Virus record (IMG/VR): IMGVR_UViG_3300009159_000008
Location: 1-38,033 of that record
Direction: 5' to 3' (one strand)
DNA: 38,033 nucleotides
DNA from: a virus
Numbering within the stretch: position 1 is the stretch's first letter; each line of letters starts with the position of its first letter. Shown piece after piece: positions 31,250 through 37,957 of the stretch. Under the pieces are notes generated by a model that searched no databases, was not told the origin of the DNA, and saw only the letters and a program-made list of their open reading frames with translations. Made by a program: the position numbers and the translations under genes.

Positions 31250-32229
31250 AACGCCACCAGCCCGCGACGAACCCGCACCGACACCGCAGAACCCAATCGC
31301 CCCGCCGTCTTGCCGTTATTCTTGCCCCCGTGCAATAGGAATGTGACACCACGAACCCGCCCGCCTGGCAAACACACCCCGCAAGCAACGCAAGCCCCAA
31401 CACCCAACCCGCCACGAACAGCCGACGACCGCCGACCATCCAACCCGACCACATGAGCGGAAACATCGACACCATCTCGCGCCCACTTGCCTGTCGCGGG
31501 ACACTCAACCGCCGACGGTACAGAAGCAACCGCCAAAGCGCGCGCCCAAAGTTCTACGGCGTGAGTCTGATTATCGGCAAGCATCGCCAACGGCAAACCA
31601 AGCCGACTACCCGCCCGCGCCATCTTGGCGACGTTCTCAGAATCAGCCGAAAGAAACACCCGCAAATTATCGGGAGCAGGTAGCAGGCTCTTCACCTTGA
31701 CCGCGTCCCGCGTGTAGATCCAATGATCTACCGATGAAGTCGCAACAACCGCAGAACGCATCGCGCGCCCGTACCAAGTCGCGAAAATATCACCGCCCGA
31801 ATGCCAACGGAAACACGGCGACACAACACCGCGCGCCCGTTGCTGGTTCTCGGAATGTTGAACACACGCAACCAACGCCGACACGACCGCAGTCTGACCC
31901 GCGCATTGTTTCAAGTGTTGAAGGTTTGACAAGTTGACCGAAGCACCGCGAGCGAACGCGCCGTACAAGCTCTCAAGGTTTGCTGCATAACAATCGACAC
32001 ATGCCGAGGTTGTGGCATCACAAGACCCGCCCGCATTTATTGGGCCAACCGGGAGCGGTAAAGCATTCGGAACTAACGCCTTAGCCGAACCCTTGAAAGG
32101 TATATCTACTATGGGCGAGGTTTTCGCGTCGTGATGAAGCATAAACCGCAACGACAAACCACAACGGCACAACACAACAACACCGCCCCCAGGTGACGCT
32201 ATGACAGTAGGTAAACGATCTTTACGCAT
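31246..32229 (-). CDS. Gp88-like Cys-cluster protein (copy 1, large form)
   Basis: 327 residues with a strong AAGGGG site before the ATG. After an N-terminal beta segment, SCDATTSACVDCYAANLE gives C70-x6-C77-x2-C80-YA. Later come FRWHSGGDIF, WIYTRDAVKVKSLLP and NLRVFLSAD. The order CxnCxxCYA, RxHxxGDxF, YTR/YTK and LxxSxD is that of Gp88 and Gp37/Gp68-like phage and plasmid proteins. A three-Cys cluster before YA could hold Fe-S; some relatives look radical-SAM-like, but this is inference. A shorter relative is at 35515. The C-terminal 80 residues carry another CVACGVC. It is GC-rich with G/T-rich third positions. Confidence 0.7.
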   Translation of the reverse strand: MRKDRLPTVIASPGGGVVVLCRCGLSLRFMLHHDAKTSPIVDIPFKGSAKALVPNALPLPVGPINAGGSCDATTSACVDCYAANLESLYGAFARGASVNLSNLQHLKQCAGQTAVVSALVACVQHSENQQRARGVVSPCFRWHSGGDIFATWYGRAMRSAVVATSSVDHWIYTRDAVKVKSLLPAPDNLRVFLSADSENVAKMARAGSRLGLPLAMLADNQTHAVELWARALAVASVPSAVECPATGKWARDGVDVSAHVVGLDGRRSSAVRGGLGVGACVACGVCLPGGRVRGVTFLLHGGKNNGKTAGRLGSAVSVRVRRGLVAL

Positions 32230-32245
32230 GGATTCCCCTTACATA

Positions 32246-32269
32246 TAGAAAGCCCGCCCCCATTGGGCG
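32246..32269 (-). terminator. Weak terminator-like hairpin
   Basis: On the minus strand CGCCC-AATGG-GGGCG is followed by GGCTTTCTAT. It lies between the 32328 gene stop and the Gp88-like gene. The T-run is short, so it may attenuate rather than stop. Confidence 0.35.
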
Positions 32270-32300
32270 AGCAGTACGCGGTCAGGAATCGAACCCAACA
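32269..32300 (-). other. tRNA-3'-end-like fragment (possible attP core)
   Basis: On the minus strand the segment around 32281-32300 reads GTTGGGTTCGATTCCTGAC: a T-loop TTCGATT flanked by a stem of G-C and G-U pairs, followed by CCGCG. This is how the 3' part of a tRNA looks. No matching acceptor or D/anticodon arms occur upstream at the right distance, so it is not an intact tRNA. Many integrating phages carry the 3' end of a host tRNA as attP; the integrase is 2 kb away. Treat as a candidate. Confidence 0.4.
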
Positions 32301-32327
32301 ACCCCCCGACGGGGCGCGCGATAACCG

Positions 32328-32783
32328 TTAAAACTGCAAAGGGTGAAAAGTATCCACCCCAAACAAAGTGAACGCGAGATAGTTCTCACCATCAGGCAGA
32401 ATCACGTCGTTAATATTCAAGTATTCGCCGTCCCCAGGTGGAGCAAAAAGCACATGAGCGTCAGGGTCTAACCCTTCCAAAAATACGCGCAACATACGGA
32501 CGGTCAATATGCCCCGCTCCCATTCAGTTGGAGCAGTCGCACAACTTGAGCAAACAAAAACGAAATCGCGATCATCTCCCATTACGTCCCACGGCACTAC
32601 CGCGTCGTAACGAGGGCTGACCCATTTCTCTTCACCCCGTAATTCACACGATGCACATCTGAAAAGAGTCGACGCACTACGCGCCGACGACCAATCGCGC
32701 CCGCTCTCATTAAATGCGCGCCACCGTTGCGCGTCGCATTCTTGGCAAGGATTCCCGAACACATGAAGAGTCGAACAACTCAC
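32328..32783 (-). CDS. Hypothetical protein with Cys pairs
   Basis: 151 residues from the GTG at 32783 that overlaps the previous stop (GTGA); a longer GTG at 32822 is open. PCQEC, RCASC and VCSSC are three CxxC pairs in the first 95 residues, suggesting two zinc sites. The C-terminus MLRVFLEGLDPDAHVLFAPPGDGEYLNINDVILP is acidic and looks like a conserved domain of phage proteins (L-E-x-x-D-P-D-A-x-V-x-F). No function known. Confidence 0.65.
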   Translation of the reverse strand: MSCSTLHVFGNPCQECDAQRWRAFNESGRDWSSARSASTLFRCASCELRGEEKWVSPRYDAVVPWDVMGDDRDFVFVCSSCATAPTEWERGILTVRMLRVFLEGLDPDAHVLFAPPGDGEYLNINDVILPDGENYLAFTLFGVDTFHPLQF

Positions 32784-33517
32784 AACGCCACCCGCCAAAT
32801 CTGCGCTTGATATTCGAGACACTTCTCAACAACGCGGTCGAGTATTCGTGGGCAACGATCCCCCGCCCACTTGATCCCGAAATGGTTCATAACGTGTTCA
32901 GTAGTTCCGCCGTACTCGCGCTCATTCTCGTACACGGACTCAATAGCGCACTCGGTACAACGATCACAAAAACCGACGACACGAACCCGCCCGCAGATAT
33001 CACAGTCACCCGACCAAGGTTCCCACATACCGACCGCACTCGTAGCGCACTCGTACCCGTGACGATGGGCGAATGATTCAGAGAACCCGCGCACCTTCTC
33101 AACACCGAGCGACGTCATCAAGTCCCGAACAGTCTCAACAAGGTCACCATATGAAACGTCATAAAGACACTCACCCTCGTCGAGTTTGTCGCGTTGAACG
33201 CTCAAGAACTCCCAGCCGACTAAATACGTCTGACCCGTAATATCATCATCTAGATGCAAATTGCCGTCAGGGCAAACCGCAAACATGAAACAACCATCGA
33301 CGCCGTTATGAATCCCGTCGACATAAGTCGACAAGACGCAACACATACCGCCCGTCTGCTCCACCTTCCATAGTTCCCGTCTCGGGGTGGTCGTATTAAG
33401 TAATCCAATTACATCCATATATACCGTCTCAAGATCGTAGAGATAGCGGAAATACTTTTGCCCGCCGTCCATCACTTTGAGTTCCTGCTCGGTCGCGAGT
33501 GCTAACCGTGCGCGCAT
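32780..33517 (-). CDS. Hypothetical protein with C-terminal Cys pairs
   Basis: 245 residues from the ATG at 33517 (TGATG overlap with the upstream gene and GGGGGGTGAAG upstream); a GTG form at 33532 is less likely. The N-terminal half is mixed alpha-beta with acidic segments (CPDGNLHLDDDITGQTYL). The C-terminal part has CDICGRVRVVGFCDRCTEC, which could bind zinc, followed by a helical region. No family recognised. Second gene of the minus operon. Confidence 0.6.
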   Translation of the reverse strand: MRARLALATEQELKVMDGGQKYFRYLYDLETVYMDVIGLLNTTTPRRELWKVEQTGGMCCVLSTYVDGIHNGVDGCFMFAVCPDGNLHLDDDITGQTYLVGWEFLSVQRDKLDEGECLYDVSYGDLVETVRDLMTSLGVEKVRGFSESFAHRHGYECATSAVGMWEPWSGDCDICGRVRVVGFCDRCTECAIESVYENEREYGGTTEHVMNHFGIKWAGDRCPRILDRVVEKCLEYQAQIWRVAL

Positions 33518-33696
33518 CACTTCACCCCCCACGAAATATCACGAGCCACAACAGCACAGCCCCACGACGACACCGTGCCATCAGCAAAACGCACCTTCAC
33601 CCGATCATTAAAAATCGAAAGTACGACCCCTCGCTCAATTCCTAAATCATGCGACACGATCACCGCGTCACCCTTAACAAATCCATAACCACTCAT
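33517..33696 (-). CDS. Small SH3-like beta-barrel protein
   Basis: 59 residues, too short for many callers. GYGFVKGDAVIVSHDLGIERGVVLSIFNDRVKVRFADGTV reads as alternating strands with the G-D-x-V, G-x-V and V-x-F-x-D-G turn pattern of SH3, Tudor or KOW-like barrels. AGGGG lies upstream (TAGGGGTTAATC-ATG) and the stop overlaps the next ATG (TGATG). First gene of the minus operon. Partner unknown. Confidence 0.6.
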   Translation of the reverse strand: MSGYGFVKGDAVIVSHDLGIERGVVLSIFNDRVKVRFADGTVSSWGCAVVARDISWGVK

Positions 33697-33757
33697 GATT
33701 AACCCCTATCTAATAAGGCCCAAACCGAGCCATGAACCCGCACGAGTTCACCCCTAC

Positions 33758-33787
33758 ATTATGCACACACAAACAAGCGACAGTCAA
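33758..33787 (-). promoter_or_regulatory. Promoter of minus-strand operon
   Basis: Minus-strand TTGACT (33782-33787), 18-bp spacer rich in T and G, CATAAT (33758-33763), about 62 bp before the ATG at 33696. It is the best-looking promoter on the minus strand and would drive 33696 down to 30644. Confidence 0.65.
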
Positions 33788-34632
33788 GTGTTAACCCCCC
33801 AATATCTAAACCACCAAAACCGGGACGACCAACCCGAGGAAATTCGAGGCAAGTCAAGCACCATCTAGAGCTCTCTGTCGGCAAGCACGCTAACCGCCCC
33901 GCGACAGCCCGAGACCAACGAGACGGTAGCACCCCGTGAGGGACGCGCACCCCGACTGACCGAGTACCCACGAACCCCCGATGCCCCGTCTCACTATGCG
34001 ACCCGCCGATGTATCACCGTGTTACGAGTAGCCCCCACCACCTACCTCGTGGCCATGACCACCCGCCGACCGACCACCCCACGCCCATTGGGGGGCCCCA
34101 CCCCCCCCCTACCAATTCACTCTCCCGTATTTTTTGACCTTTTTGAAAGGGTGTCCTTGCCGGGGGCTTGGGGTCTTCGACCTTGGAAGGTCAACTGATG
34201 CAAGGTCAAGGTCAAGGGCTTCCGCCGTTGGCGGCTAACGCCTCTCCATCGCCAGCGTGGCTGTCGAAGTTCGTTGTTGTCATCCGTGTGTTGTCACATC
34301 GGTGACTTTAACTTTGTCTCAGACCTTTCGGTCTGCCCCAATGCCCTACCGTTGGCGGCCCTACACCGTACCAACACCCGAACCTTAACGATGTTCACTC
34401 GTTTCATATATTAACTACCTACCCACGGCTTACTAGCTGGCATCCGATTCGACTGTCGGCTTGACTCTATGCATGGGATCCGAACCCCCTTTCAGGTCAC
34501 GTTGTCCCTACGCTCCTGGTTAGACAGGCTTACTACGGGCGAGTTCCGCTGGTGTGTCATCCCGACATGACCAGCTTCGTAAGTTCGGTGACAGAACAAT
34601 ACCATGAGGATGTATGGTGATAGTGTCAGTTT
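33788..34632. other. Gene-free region with hairpins and repeats (candidate control/origin/pac)
   Basis: No supported gene on either strand. It holds a GGGGGGCCCC element with a C9 run (34091-34109), AAGGTC/GACCTT repeats (34134-34216), and several small hairpins: GACCTT-GG-AAGGTC near 34179, CCGCC-GTT-GGCGG near 34222, GTCAC-ATCG-GTGAC near 34293, AGACC-TTTC-GGTCT near 34321, GTCAT-x6-ATGAC near 34556. It separates the divergently transcribed minus operon and packaging genes. Such regions in short-tailed phages may hold replication origins, pac sites or operators; the sequence alone does not say which. Confidence 0.55.
34134..34216. repeat. Iteron-like TTGACCTT/AAGGTCAA repeats
   Basis: TTGACCTT at 34134-34141, GACCTT at 34179-34184, AAGGTCAA at 34187-34194, 34202-34209 and 34208-34215 (tandem AAGGTC-AAGGTC-AAGGGC). 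Five occurrences in about 80 bp in both orientations suggest a DNA-binding protein site cluster. Confidence 0.6.
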
Positions 34633-34661
34633 TTGTAACAGGACAAAGTCTTTTAGATATT
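34633..34661 (+). promoter_or_regulatory. Candidate promoter for packaging operon
   Basis: TTGTAA (34633-34638), 17-bp spacer, GATATT (34656-34661), 22 bp before the ATG at 34683. It overlaps the first of two TTTTAGATAT direct repeats (34651-34660, 34665-34674); GGAG follows at 34675. The repeats may be an operator. Confidence 0.4.
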
Positions 34662-34682
34662 TGTTTTTAGATATGGAGAATT

Positions 34683-34967
34683 ATGGCCACCGTCGATGAT
34701 GTGATGAAGACTGTTATCAGATTAGGTAACGATGCTTTGGTGGCTCAAGCACGATTTGCGTTAGAGAGTGCCGGGATCTTCCTAACTCCTGATATGTGTA
34801 AAGCAGCGTTCTGTGCAGCAGCGCACATTGTCGAGCTTGCGGAGCGTTCATATGACGTGAACTCATTGACAGCAGGCGAAATGGTTGCCACCCAGTCGGT
34901 TGGTTCGCTCGCAATGCAGATTTGGGCCACCCTTCACGACCTGACATCAGGCAAAGACCTTATATGA
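34683..34967 (+). CDS. Hypothetical protein, first of packaging operon
   Basis: 94 residues with GGAG upstream. Helical: VDDVMKTVIRLGNDALVAQARFALESAG, then LTPDMCKAAFCAAAHIVELAERS and SLAMQIWATLHDLTSG. No Cys pair or catalytic motif. Coupled by ATGA to the next gene. Could be a DNA-binding or packaging accessory; unknown. Confidence 0.6.
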   Translation: MATVDDVMKTVIRLGNDALVAQARFALESAGIFLTPDMCKAAFCAAAHIVELAERSYDVNSLTAGEMVATQSVGSLAMQIWATLHDLTSGKDLI

Positions 34968-35518
34968 CGATGCGTAAAGCGTTCGACGACGCAGATGACA
35001 TCATTGAAGGTATCAAAGGTCGCCGCCCCACCCAATCAAAGCCCACCAAAGTGGTGGATGACTTAAATGGAGTGGTAATTATTTCTAAAGGCGAGGCTCA
35101 ACAAGCCAAAAGAGCGCACCGTGCCGCCGACATTGAAGAGGTTCGGGTCAAAAAGGTGCTGGAAAAGGAAGAACGACGCAAGTCAGCGGAACAATTAAAG
35201 GTTTTGGGGCAAGATCTGCTCGCTTCAGGGGTCGCTAGTCGGGAAATACTCCCCAAGTTGGCTCAATCCATCATTGTTGACCTCGGTTTACGCCTAGTTA
35301 GCAACGAATGGGAGATCAAGTCAGCCGAAGAAGCTACTAAGGTGGCAAAGATTTGGTATGACATCCTCAGGTTAGAGTCAGGCCAAGCAACAACGATCAA
35401 CGAGAACCGTACCGGGAACCCCGAAGACCGTTTATCACGCTTAGAAGAGTTAAGATCAGAAGCGAAAGCCCGTGTCGAGGCAGGGTTGCGAGCAATAGGG
35501 GATGGACAAAACGGATGA
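34964..35518 (+). CDS. Putative small terminase subunit
   Basis: 184 residues from the ATG that overlaps the previous stop. Basic N-terminal region, a Lys/Arg/Glu coiled coil (RAADIEEVRVKKVLEKEERRKS), then a helical domain with AQSIIVDLGLRLVSNEWEIKSAEEATKVAKIWYDILRLESGQ, a pattern I recognise from conserved proteins upstream of phage large terminases. Position two genes before the large terminase supports a DNA-recognition subunit. A canonical N-terminal HTH is not obvious, hence moderate confidence. Confidence 0.6.
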   Translation: MTMRKAFDDADDIIEGIKGRRPTQSKPTKVVDDLNGVVIISKGEAQQAKRAHRAADIEEVRVKKVLEKEERRKSAEQLKVLGQDLLASGVASREILPKLAQSIIVDLGLRLVSNEWEIKSAEEATKVAKIWYDILRLESGQATTINENRTGNPEDRLSRLEELRSEAKARVEAGLRAIGDGQNG

Positions 35519-36258
35519 CAACTAAACCTGACCGTTTATTGACACAGAACAGCGAACTACGCCGTGTCGGCGTGTGGAACTGGACTCTCCCAGCGCACAC
35601 TCTAAAACTTACGGACGGCTCCTGGTTCAACACTTGCCCGAACGCTGGTGCTTGTGGCCGTGTTTGCTACGCCAAAATGGGAACATACCTGTTCTCTAAC
35701 GTGCGCCGTCGCCACCTGCAAAACCTTGAGTATGTGTTGTATAACGAAAATTGGTGGCAAGAAATGGCTATCGAATTAGATCACAAACGATTCTTGCCAA
35801 CAAACAAACCACATGATCTTCCCCACGATGAAAACGATCAATGGTTGCACCAATGGGTCTTGAGTGGTGGACGAGCCGTCCGAATCCACGATGCAGGCGA
35901 CTTCTTTAGCCCTGAGTATTTGAATGATTGGATAGATGTTGCATACGAACACGACGACATTCTTTTCTACGCATACACCAAAGAAGTAGAAATGCTTAAA
36001 AAAAGCAGTTACATACCTAAAAATTTGAGAGTTGTGTACTCATTTGGTGGCAAACAAGACCACATGATTGACCGAGAACTAGATCGACACGCCGATGTCT
36101 TCCCCACCAAAGAAGCACTAGAAGCAGCGGGATACTTTGACCAGTCAGACAATGACCTACTTGCCGTCGTTGCACTAAGCAACAAGATAGGAATCGTGGC
36201 TAACAATCTGCCAGTCGCTAACAAGCGGTTTGCGGGTCGCACCATGAGCGAACTATGA
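35515..36258 (+). CDS. Gp88-like Cys-cluster protein (copy 2, short form)
   Basis: 247 residues, coupled to neighbours by ATGA on both sides. FNTCPNAGACGRVCYAKMG gives C41-x5-C47-x3-C51-YA. Then RRRHLQNLEY, RAVRIHDAGDFFSPEYLNDW, DDILFYAYTKEVEML and RVVYSFGGKQDHM. The order CPxAxxCxxxCYA, RxHxxGDFFxxEY, YAYTK is that of mycobacteriophage Gp88 (PF17338) as I know it. Function is unknown; a metal or Fe-S cofactor is suggested by the Cys set. It sits between the putative small and the large terminase subunits, which is remarkable. Codon use matches its neighbours, unlike the GC-rich relative at 31246. Confidence 0.8.
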   Translation: MTTKPDRLLTQNSELRRVGVWNWTLPAHTLKLTDGSWFNTCPNAGACGRVCYAKMGTYLFSNVRRRHLQNLEYVLYNENWWQEMAIELDHKRFLPTNKPHDLPHDENDQWLHQWVLSGGRAVRIHDAGDFFSPEYLNDWIDVAYEHDDILFYAYTKEVEMLKKSSYIPKNLRVVYSFGGKQDHMIDRELDRHADVFPTKEALEAAGYFDQSDNDLLAVVALSNKIGIVANNLPVANKRFAGRTMSEL

Positions 36259-37826
36259 ACTTCCTGTCAGACGACGAATTTGGTCAACTTACTGGGTCAG
36301 AACAAGACGAATACCTACGTTTACTAGAAATAGACCTACAAGCATGGAAACTCACAGGTAATAAACGCCAAGAGAAAGCCCACGCCCTAGTAAAGAAAGT
36401 TGACTGGCTTCTCTATGGTGGTGCAGCTGGTGGTGGCAAATCCGAACTACTTGCCTACCACGCACACGAACTATCAGAGAAATACCCCGGTCACCGCACA
36501 CTCCTAGTGCGAACTGCGCTCCCCGAACTACGCCGATCACTCATCATCCGATCCCAAGTCCGATACGCCCAACTCAATGTGGATGCAGCCCTACGATCCA
36601 TTGACAACGTCAAAGCCTGGTGGTACGGCAACGGATCAGTCATCGAATACGGATTCTGCGCCCGTGACGAAGATGTAGGACAATATATGTCTGCCGAGTA
36701 CGACTTCATCGGTTTTGACGAAGCAACCCAGTTCACCCCGTACCAAATGCTCATGATGTCGGGCCGACTCCGTACAAGCCGAAAAATGACTGCGCTAGGC
36801 GTAAGAACCCACGTTATGTTCGCCACCAACCCTGGCGACCGTGGACACACATTCCTATACAAAATGCTGGTACAACCCACCCAGCATGGCAAATATGCTG
36901 TTGTTTACGATGTACGAGAAGGATTTGAAAATCCTGATGTAGTACGCCGAGTCGAACTCCCCGACGACCCAGCAGAGATAGACAAACTAGAAATACCCCA
37001 CGACCCCACCGACCACCTCATCGTCGCGTTCGTACCGTCAACCGTGGACGACAACCCCCACATTGACCCCACATACCGCAAACATCTATCCATGCTCCCC
37101 GAAACAGAACGCAAACAAAAACTGTTAGGCGACTGGGATACTTTCACCGGGCAATACTTCTCCGAATTCAACCGAGACATCCACGTCATACCACCATTTG
37201 AAATCCCGCCCGAATGGCCCCGCTACCGAGGAATTGACTTTGGTACAGCAAACCCTTATTGCTGCCTGTGGGGAGCCTGGAACCCAGCCGACGGAACCTG
37301 CTACGTCTACCGAGAGGCATACCAAAAAAACCTCACCGCAGCACAACAAGCCATGCAAATCAAAGAAATGTCCAAAACCAGCGACGGCCACAACGAACGA
37401 ATCACCGCCACCGTCATCGACCCATCCACATACAGCAACGTCCAAGGCTTAGGACAAACAGTCGCAGGCGTATACAACTCACTAGGAGTCTCCACCAGTC
37501 GAGCCAAAAACGCCCGTATCTCAGGATGGCAAAATGTCCACCGCTACCTGCAACCAGGCGTTATCAATGATGAGCCAAAATTAAAAATTTTCTCTACTTG
37601 CGAGCATCTACTCCGCACCTTGCCCGCAATGCGCCACGACAAAACAAAAATTGAAGATGTTGACACCGACGACGAAGACCATGCAGTTGACGCACTCCGA
37701 TATCTGCTAGCCTGCCGTCCGTACAATGAAATCACCCGCAAACATAAACACGCCACATATGATGCAGAGGGTAGAGTACAAAGGTTCATGGAGAAGTTGG
37801 ACAAAACAAAAAAGCGGAGATGGTAA
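36255..37826 (+). CDS. Terminase large subunit
   Basis: 523 residues. Walker A GGAAGGGKS (55-63), Walker B YDFIGFDEAT (149-158), the coupling motif MFATNPG (188-194), then the nuclease domain with GIDFG (D328), a second acidic site VIDPS (D389) and DEDHAVDALRY (D479) for two-metal DNA cutting. This is the packaging motor and headful or site nuclease. It ends in a basic tail KTKKRRW. Its stop overlaps the next micro-gene (TAATG). Length is normal for the family. Confidence 0.95.
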   Translation: MNFLSDDEFGQLTGSEQDEYLRLLEIDLQAWKLTGNKRQEKAHALVKKVDWLLYGGAAGGGKSELLAYHAHELSEKYPGHRTLLVRTALPELRRSLIIRSQVRYAQLNVDAALRSIDNVKAWWYGNGSVIEYGFCARDEDVGQYMSAEYDFIGFDEATQFTPYQMLMMSGRLRTSRKMTALGVRTHVMFATNPGDRGHTFLYKMLVQPTQHGKYAVVYDVREGFENPDVVRRVELPDDPAEIDKLEIPHDPTDHLIVAFVPSTVDDNPHIDPTYRKHLSMLPETERKQKLLGDWDTFTGQYFSEFNRDIHVIPPFEIPPEWPRYRGIDFGTANPYCCLWGAWNPADGTCYVYREAYQKNLTAAQQAMQIKEMSKTSDGHNERITATVIDPSTYSNVQGLGQTVAGVYNSLGVSTSRAKNARISGWQNVHRYLQPGVINDEPKLKIFSTCEHLLRTLPAMRHDKTKIEDVDTDDEDHAVDALRYLLACRPYNEITRKHKHATYDAEGRVQRFMEKLDKTKKRRW

Positions 37827-37957
37827 TGGGAACAGGTATTTCAATCGATAAATTAAAGCCACGACGAAAAATTGGGTGGAGATCAAAGCACACTCAATAT
37901 GACCGTACGGGTCGACCAGTTGGCTCAAACACCATTAAAGGTAAGCGGGCATACTGA
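37826..37957 (+). CDS. 43-aa basic micro-protein spanning the contig join
   Basis: ATG overlaps the terminase stop (TAATG) and the TGA overlaps the next ATG (TGATG). Product starts MGTGISIDKLKPRRKIGWRS and ends with TGRPVGSNTIKGKRAY; the GRPVGSNTIKG stretch resembles an AT-hook-like basic tail. It is split by the arbitrary contig ends, so a caller on the linear sequence may lose it. Between large terminase and the head genes; possible DNA-binding packaging accessory. Confidence 0.7.
   Translation: MGTGISIDKLKPRRKIGWRSKHTQYDRTGRPVGSNTIKGKRAY

Noticed and set aside
31006-31529. Other minus-strand frames in the GC-rich block
   Set aside because: High GC opens several frames; only those linked by stop-start overlaps and with Cys or membrane patterns were kept.
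32269-32345. Intact tRNA gene on the minus strand
   Set aside because: A T-arm-like segment is present but no 7-bp acceptor partner, D-arm or anticodon arm lies at the right distance; the best acceptor pairing gives only about 50 nt.
33759-33971. 70-codon minus-strand ORF in the gene-free region
   Set aside because: Arg/Pro/Val-rich shadow-like translation, no ribosome site, and it runs through the minus-strand promoter.
34480-34500. GGTTCGGATCC-like sequence on the minus strand as another tRNA T-arm
   Set aside because: The conserved loop A is replaced, the stem is broken after three pairs and no acceptor is seen.
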